Source: Polaromonas sp. UBA4122
GTDB taxonomy: Bacteria > Pseudomonadota > Gammaproteobacteria > Burkholderiales > Burkholderiaceae_C
Direction: 5' to 3'
Assembly: GCA_002381615.1 (NCBI GenBank)
Contig: DFWY01000104.1
Coordinates: 23,608 to 60,933, forward strand
Length of the DNA: 37,326 nt
Shown: positions 31,106 to 37,326 of the stretch, piece by piece
Position numbering within the stretch: the first letter of the stretch is position 1
Layout: each line of letters starts with the position of its first letter
The notes under the pieces: model-generated
What the model was told of the DNA's origin: nothing
The model's input: only the letters and a program-made list of their open reading frames with translations
Database searches by the model: none
Position numbers and translations under genes: made by a program

Positions 31106-32388
31106 TTATTGCGGTTGAGCAGCGCGTACAGCAAGATCGCGCCGAAGGTGGCCGTCCCGATGCCGCCCAGCGCGAACTGGCCAAACTTGAGGGTGAAGTC
31201 GCCTGTGCCCAGCACCAGCGTGATCGCCGCGACCAGCAGGTTCTTGTTGTCGGAAAAGTTCACCTTGTTGTCGACCCAGATCTTGGCGCCGGCCACCGCA
31301 ATCAGGCCAAACACCACGATGCTGACGCCGCCCATCACGGGCAGCGGGATGGCCTGAATCAGCGCGCCGAATTTGGGGCTGAACCCCAGCACCACGGCGA
31401 TCAGGCCCGCCACCACAAACACGGCGGTCGAGTAAATTTTGGTCGCGGCCATCACGCCGATGTTTTCAGCGTAGGTGGTCACCCCGGTGCCGCCTGCGCT
31501 GCCCGAGACGATGGTGGCAACGCCGTCGCCGATGAACGCGCGGCCCATGTAGGCGTCTAGGTTTTTGCCGGTCATGGCTGTCACCGCCTTGATGTGGCCG
31601 AGGTTTTCGGCCACCAGGATGATGGCCACCGGCGCGATCAGCAGCATGGCATTGGCGCTGAACACTGGCGCAGCAAAGCTGGGTAAGCCGATCCACGCGG
31701 CGTTGCTGATGCCCGAGAGGTCCAGCGGTTTTCCCAGCCCCAGTCCATTGGTGAGCACCGCATAAATCACGGTGGCCACGATCAGGCCGACCAGGATCAG
31801 CAGGCGCTGCACCATGCCGCGCGTCATCACGGCCACCAGCGCCACGCTGACGAAGGTGACCACCTGCATCCACGAATCAAAGTTGCTCGCCGCCATGTTC
31901 TTGATGGGAATGCTGGCCAGATTCAGGCCGATGACGGCGACCACCGCGCCTGTGACCACGGGCGGCATGAGTCGCTCTATCCAGCCGGTGCCCAGGGCCT
32001 GCACGATGGCGCCTATCAGGGTGTACGCAACGCCGCAAGCAATAATGCCGCCCAGCGCCACGCCTATATTGGGGTTGGGGCCCTTGCCTGCATAAGCGCT
32101 GGCGGCAATCACCACGCCGATGAAAGCAAAGCTGGAGCCCAGGTAGCTGGGCACCTTGCCCCCGGTAATCACAAAAAAGATCAGCGTGCCGACGCCGCTC
32201 ATCAGGATGGCGATGTTCGGATCAAACCCCATCAGGAGGGGCGCCAGCACCGTCGCGCCAAACATCGCAATCACATGCTGCACACCCATCACGGTGGTGA
32301 GCGGCCAGGGCAGGCGTTCGTCAGGCCCGATGACCCCGCCCTGCGGCAACACTGCGCTGTTTTTTTCTTTCCAGTCCAGCATTCCCAT
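31102..32388 (-). CDS. NCS2-family uracil/xanthine permease (UraA/RutG-like)
   Basis: 428-aa inner-membrane nucleobase:cation symporter with about twelve hydrophobic segments. Motifs: PWPLTTVMGVQHVIAMFGATVLAPLLMGFDPN (N-terminal UraA signature), SFAFIGVV, RLMPPVVTGAVVAVIGLNLA, VAENLGHIKAVTAMTGKNLD (substrate/proton Glu), TGVTTYAENIGVMAATKIYST (second Glu). This pattern is that of uracil permeases more than xanthine permeases. Start at ATG 32388, where AAGGAG is 6 nt upstream; the GTG directly before it is less likely. Monocistronic. No rut or pyrimidine genes are adjacent, so general uracil uptake is most likely. Confidence 0.92.
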   Translation of the reverse strand: MGMLDWKEKNSAVLPQGGVIGPDERLPWPLTTVMGVQHVIAMFGATVLAPLLMGFDPNIAILMSGVGTLIFFVITGGKVPSYLGSSFAFIGVVIAASAYAGKGPNPNIGVALGGIIACGVAYTLIGAIVQALGTGWIERLMPPVVTGAVVAVIGLNLASIPIKNMAASNFDSWMQVVTFVSVALVAVMTRGMVQRLLILVGLIVATVIYAVLTNGLGLGKPLDLSGISNAAWIGLPSFAAPVFSANAMLLIAPVAIILVAENLGHIKAVTAMTGKNLDAYMGRAFIGDGVATIVSGSAGGTGVTTYAENIGVMAATKIYSTAVFVVAGLIAVVLGFSPKFGALIQAIPLPVMGGVSIVVFGLIAVAGAKIWVDNKVNFSDNKNLLVAAITLVLGTGDFTLKFGQFALGGIGTATFGAILLYALLNRNN

Positions 32389-32560
32389 CACTCTCTCCTT
32401 GTTGTAAGTGGGGCAATGCTAGCAGCCTGCCGGACTGTGGAAACGTGGTCTGTACATCCGGCAAAAAACTGTCCGCGCTGCCGCCTTGTTTTCGCTTTCG
32501 ACGTCGCAAGCCGGACAGGTATCCTGGACGGACTCAGCCCGGCCCTGCTACGCTAGCGGC

Positions 32561-33799
32561 ATGAAACCTCTTGTCAAATGGGGCGCGGGTGCGCTGGTGG
32601 TGCTGGCCGCTGCGGTGATGCTGGCCGGCCAGCGCGGCACGCCGGTGCAAGTGGTGGCGGTGGCGCGTACCGGCATCGTGCAGTCGGTCGTGGCGACCGG
32701 GCGGATCAATGCGCCGGCACGCATGGACATCGGCGCCGAAGTTAGCGCCACGGTGCTGGAGGTGCGCGTGCGCGAGGGCGATCGCGTCAAGGCCGGCGAC
32801 CTGTTGGTCCGCCTGTCGGATGCTGAAGCCCACGCAGCGCTGCAGCAGGCCCGCGCCGCGCTGGCCGAAGCGCGCGGCCGCGCCACTCAGCAGGCCACAG
32901 TGGCGGCGCCGGTGGCCGCGCAGGCTGTGGTGCAGGCCCAAGCCGCTTTTACTTCTGCCGAACGCGAACACCAGCGCGCCCGCGATCTGGTGGCGCAGGG
33001 TTTCTTTTCCCAGCAAAAGCTCGACGATGCCCAGCGCGCGCTGGACACGGCGCGCAGCGCACTTGAATCGGCCCGCGTGCAGGCGCAGGCCAACCAGGCC
33101 AGTGGCGTGGAGCGCGTGCTGGCCGTATCGCGCGTGGACCAGGCCGTGGCAGCGCTGGAGGTGGCGCAAGCGCGCCTGGAGCGCCTGTCCATCACCAGCC
33201 CGGTCGATGCCGTCGTGCTCAACCGCACTGCAGAGCCGGGCAGCATGGCCCAGCCCGGCCGCGTGCTGCTGTCCCTCGCCGCGCAGGGCGGTTTGCGCAT
33301 CGACGCAGGCGTGGACGAAAAGAACCTGCGCCTGCTGTCCCCCGGCATGGCCGCACGGGCCGTCGCCGACGCCTATCCCGGCCAGTCCTTCGATGCCCAG
33401 CTCAGCTACATCGCCCCGGCGGTGGACCCGCTGCGCGGTACGGTGGAGGTACGCCTTGCGGTGCCGAAACCGCCGGGCTTTTTGCGGCCCGACATGACCG
33501 TGTCGGTTGAGCTGGTGGGCGGCACGAAGAAGGATGCGCTGGTGCTGCCCTCGGGCGCTGTGCGCGATGCTGACCGCGAGGCGCCCTGGGTGCTGGCGCT
33601 GCAAGACGGCCGAGCGGTGCGCGTGCCGGTGAAGCTGGGCCTGCGCGGCGTCGGCGCGGTGGAGATTGTGGACGGTCTCAAGGAAGGCGAAGAGGTCATT
33701 CCCCAGACCGAAAAAGCCGCCCCCGGCGACCGTGTGCGGCGCGGTCCGAGCGTGGCGCAGGGCAAAGGCATGGAAGTGCCGTCGTTCATTTCGCGCTGA
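32561..33799 (+). CDS. Periplasmic adaptor (membrane fusion protein) of a MacAB-like efflux system
   Basis: 412-aa HlyD/MacA-family adaptor. One N-terminal membrane anchor (VKWGAGALVVLAAAVMLAG), then the lipoyl half-motif RMDIGAEVSATVLEVRVREGDRVKAGDLLVRLSD, an alanine-rich alpha-hairpin at ~95-210 (coiled coil), the second lipoyl half (LSITSPVDAVVLNRTAEPGSMAQPGRVLLSLA), a beta-barrel (VDEKNLRLLSPGM) and a membrane-proximal domain (VLPSGAVRDADREAPWVLAL). Start at ATG 32561; upstream in-frame codons lack homology. Followed by the permease (21 nt) and ATPase (8 nt) in one operon; TolC must be encoded elsewhere. Confidence 0.9.
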   Translation: MKPLVKWGAGALVVLAAAVMLAGQRGTPVQVVAVARTGIVQSVVATGRINAPARMDIGAEVSATVLEVRVREGDRVKAGDLLVRLSDAEAHAALQQARAALAEARGRATQQATVAAPVAAQAVVQAQAAFTSAEREHQRARDLVAQGFFSQQKLDDAQRALDTARSALESARVQAQANQASGVERVLAVSRVDQAVAALEVAQARLERLSITSPVDAVVLNRTAEPGSMAQPGRVLLSLAAQGGLRIDAGVDEKNLRLLSPGMAARAVADAYPGQSFDAQLSYIAPAVDPLRGTVEVRLAVPKPPGFLRPDMTVSVELVGGTKKDALVLPSGAVRDADREAPWVLALQDGRAVRVPVKLGLRGVGAVEIVDGLKEGEEVIPQTEKAAPGDRVRRGPSVAQGKGMEVPSFISR

Positions 33800-33820
33800 A
33801 GCGTCTCCCGGCTGAAAGTC

Positions 33821-35086
<1,266 letters not shown>

Positions 35087-35094
35087 GCTGGCCC

Positions 35095-35790
<696 letters not shown>

Positions 35791-35856
35791 GCGCCATGTC
35801 ACATCAGGTCACCTTACGCGGCCGACGCTGCCGATGCGAAAAATTTAAGAAAAAAG

Positions 35857-35905
35857 TGCCTGTAGCCCAATCATGACGGGCATAAACAGCTATAAAAATA
35901 ATAGC
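35857..35905 (+). repeat. Dispersed two-hairpin repeat, copy 6
   Basis: GCCTGTAGCCC, then GACGGGCAT, then AGCTATAAAAATAATAGC. Lies 66 nt past the ATPase stop and 59 nt before the acetoacetyl-CoA synthetase start. Confidence 0.8.
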
Positions 35906-35964
35906 AACAAGCGGTTTGGGTTAGCGCAGCCCAAGCCGACACTGCCACGACGAAAGAAACCAGC

Positions 35965-37326
35965 ATGAGCGAGACAAAAACACCCCCTCACATTCCCCAG
36001 ATCCGCCGCTACCAGAACTGGCTGCGCGAGCGGCGCGGCCTGAGCTTCAAGACCTATCACGAACTCTGGCGCTGGTCTGTCACCGACCTCGATGCCTACT
36101 GGCAAAGCGTCTGGGACTACTTCGATCTGTACTCGCCCACGCCGCACACCGCGGTGCTGGCGAAGAACGTGATGCCAGGCGCAGTGTGGTTTTCCGGCGC
36201 GCAGGCCAACTACGCGCAGCAGGTGTTGCGCCATGTGCAGCCTGCCCATGAAGCGGGTTTTGCCGCCATCATCAGCCGCAACGAGAAGGGCCTCCAACGC
36301 GAACTCTCCTGGCCCGAGCTGCGCCGCCAAGTGGCGTCGCTGGCGCTGCACCTGAAAGCGCAGGGTGTGCAGCCGGGCGACCGCGTGGCCGCCTACCTGC
36401 CCAACATCCCCGAGACCATGGTGGCGTTTCTGGCCACGGCCAGCCTAGGCGGCGTGTGGAGCCTGTGCGCGCCCGACATGGGAACGAATGCCGTGCTCGA
36501 CCGCTTCAAACAGATCGCACCCAAGGTGCTGATCGCCTGTGATGGCGTGAGCTACGGCGGGCGCGACTTTGACCGCATGGACGTGGTGGACGAGCTGCGC
36601 CAGGCCCTGCCCACGGTGCAGCACATACTCCTGCACGACAACCTCGGCACTGCGGATGGGCCGCAGCATGCTACAAATTCAATAGCTGTCTGTACCCGAT
36701 TTGCTTGGGCGACAGCCCGAAATGATGCACAAACGGCAGCTTTTGCGCCCCTGTGGCTGCCGTTCGACCACCCGCTGTGGATTGTTTACTCCAGCGGTAC
36801 CACCGGCCTGCCCAAGCCCATCGTGCACGGCCACGGCGGCACGGTGCTGGTGGCGCTGGCGCTGAAAACCCTGCACAACGACATCGGCTGCAGCTACGAC
36901 GCCAACAACTTGGGCGAGCGCTTTCACTGGTACAGCTCCACCGGCTGGGTGATGTGGAACGCGCAGATGAGCGGCCTGCTCAACGGCACCACCTGCGTGA
37001 TCTACGACGGCAACCCCGGCGGCACGAAAGACCAGCCCGACTGGAGTACCCTCTGGCGCTTTGCAGGTGAACTTGGTGTCACCTTCTTAGGCGCTGGCGC
37101 CACCTTCTACGCCAACTGCCTCAAGGCCGGTGTCGACCTGTCGCAGTGCGGTGACCTGTCGAAAATTCGCGCCCTCGGAACCACCGGATCGCCGCTCTCG
37201 CCCGAGGCGCAAGCCTGGGGCACAGAGCAGTTCCGGCGCATCGCGGGACTGCGAGCCGGGCAGGACATGAGCGCCAACGAACGCAGCGCCGGGCCGCCCC
37301 AAGCAAGTTCAGCCCCCCTGGGGGGC
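35965..37326 (+). CDS. Acetoacetyl-CoA synthetase, 3' end beyond the window
   Basis: The frame is open from ATG 35965 to the window end (454 codons, no stop), beginning MSETKTPPHIPQIRRYQNWL. AMP-forming ligase that activates acetoacetate, for example for polyhydroxybutyrate or ketone metabolism. N-terminal ACAS-type region SFKTYHELWRWSVTDLDAYW and VMPGAVWFSGAQANYAQQVL, middle PNIPETMVAFLATASLGGVWSLCAPDMG, ATP-binding loop IVYSSGTTGLPKPIVHGHGG, and FHWYSSTGWVMWNAQMSGLLNG. Two segments look foreign: residues 236-252, encoded by a dispersed repeat, and residues from about 424 on (MSANERSAGPPQASSAPLGG) where WWCNISGGTD-type sequence is expected. Full-length enzymes have about 650 residues. Whether the protein is functional cannot be decided here. 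Confidence 0.88.
   Translation, partial: MSETKTPPHIPQIRRYQNWLRERRGLSFKTYHELWRWSVTDLDAYWQSVWDYFDLYSPTPHTAVLAKNVMPGAVWFSGAQANYAQQVLRHVQPAHEAGFAAIISRNEKGLQRELSWPELRRQVASLALHLKAQGVQPGDRVAAYLPNIPETMVAFLATASLGGVWSLCAPDMGTNAVLDRFKQIAPKVLIACDGVSYGGRDFDRMDVVDELRQALPTVQHILLHDNLGTADGPQHATNSIAVCTRFAWATARNDAQTAAFAPLWLPFDHPLWIVYSSGTTGLPKPIVHGHGGTVLVALALKTLHNDIGCSYDANNLGERFHWYSSTGWVMWNAQMSGLLNGTTCVIYDGNPGGTKDQPDWSTLWRFAGELGVTFLGAGATFYANCLKAGVDLSQCGDLSKIRALGTTGSPLSPEAQAWGTEQFRRIAGLRAGQDMSANERSAGPPQASSAPLGG
36670..36720 (-). repeat. Dispersed two-hairpin repeat, copy 7, inside a coding sequence
   Basis: Plus strand: GCTACAAATTCAATAGC at 36670-36686, TACCCGATT, GGGCGACAGCCC at 36707-36718. Spans exactly 51 bp, that is 17 codons, in frame with acetoacetyl-CoA synthetase (codons 236-252), encoding ATNSIAVCTRFAWATAR. 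Confidence 0.72.
37268..37326 (+). repeat. Second repeat type with GC-rich hairpin, cut by window edge
   Basis: The last bases read GAGCGCCAACGAACGCAGCG, then GCCGCCCCAAGCAAGTTCAG, ending in a perfect hairpin GCCCCCC (37312-37318) T GGGGGGC (37320-37326). I recognise this as like an abundant comamonad intergenic sequence (CCCCAAGCAAGTTCAGCCCCC...GGGGGGC). It lies inside the open frame of the acetoacetyl-CoA synthetase gene. Only one copy is visible in the window, so the repeat status rests on memory. Confidence 0.5.

Overview
The window looks like a chromosomal segment of a betaproteobacterium of the Comamonadaceae (Rhodoferax/Polaromonas/Acidovorax-like). The evidence is the GC-rich coding sequence, the order mnmG-rsmG-lysE-parA-hydrolase-parB with parS sites, and a dispersed family of ~50-bp two-hairpin repeats of a kind I associate with this family. 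No database search was possible, so the taxonomic call is an inference. The parABS/mnmG/rsmG block suggests the window lies near the chromosomal replication origin.

Layout. 1-2591: 3' end of thiE, then an Old Yellow Enzyme and a beta-class glutathione transferase on the minus strand. 2905-3090: a small DUF1328 membrane protein, followed by a 759-nt gap. 3850-8114: a five-gene operon for a tungsten/molybdenum aldehyde oxidoreductase (four-cluster ferredoxin AorA, catalytic AorB, FAD/NAD subunit AorC, MoaD-like sulfur carrier, and one unrecognised small protein). A strong intrinsic terminator sits between aorB and aorC. 8315-11005: a PatZ-type protein acyltransferase. 11006-12552: a gap, the relic of an FMN reductase, and a Phd/VapC-type toxin-antitoxin pair abutting mnmG. 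12554-18453: mnmG, rsmG, a LysE exporter, parA, an RBBP9-like hydrolase and parB, with three parS sites inside mnmG and rsmG and a terminator after parB. 18662-23048: D-lactate/glycolate-type FAD dehydrogenase, EF-hand protein, PduO-type cobalamin adenosyltransferase and acetyl-CoA hydrolase/CoA-transferase.

23274-30425 is a decaying defence/toxin-antitoxin island. It holds a frameshifted type III-like restriction subunit, only the C-terminal end of its methyltransferase, a broken partial copy of an XRE-ImmA/IrrE gene, an intact AAA-ATPase plus RloB-like pair, a stub of a DUF4411 toxin, the intact XRE-ImmA/IrrE gene, and a HigA-type antitoxin with an out-of-frame start. The ATPase/RloB pair is flanked by ~0.55-kb direct repeats made by the two XRE-ImmA/IrrE copies.

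30497-37326 returns to ordinary metabolism and transport: a hotdog thioesterase, an NCS2 uracil permease, a MacAB/LolCD-like efflux operon (membrane fusion protein, permease, ATPase), and the 5' part of acetoacetyl-CoA synthetase. The last gene appears to carry one dispersed repeat inserted in frame and a second, different repeat at the window edge.

The most notable items are the terminator inside the aor operon, the repeat-flanked ATPase/RloB cassette within a dead restriction system, the A8 tract and ATGA reinitiation geometry in higA, and repeats that have become coding sequence.
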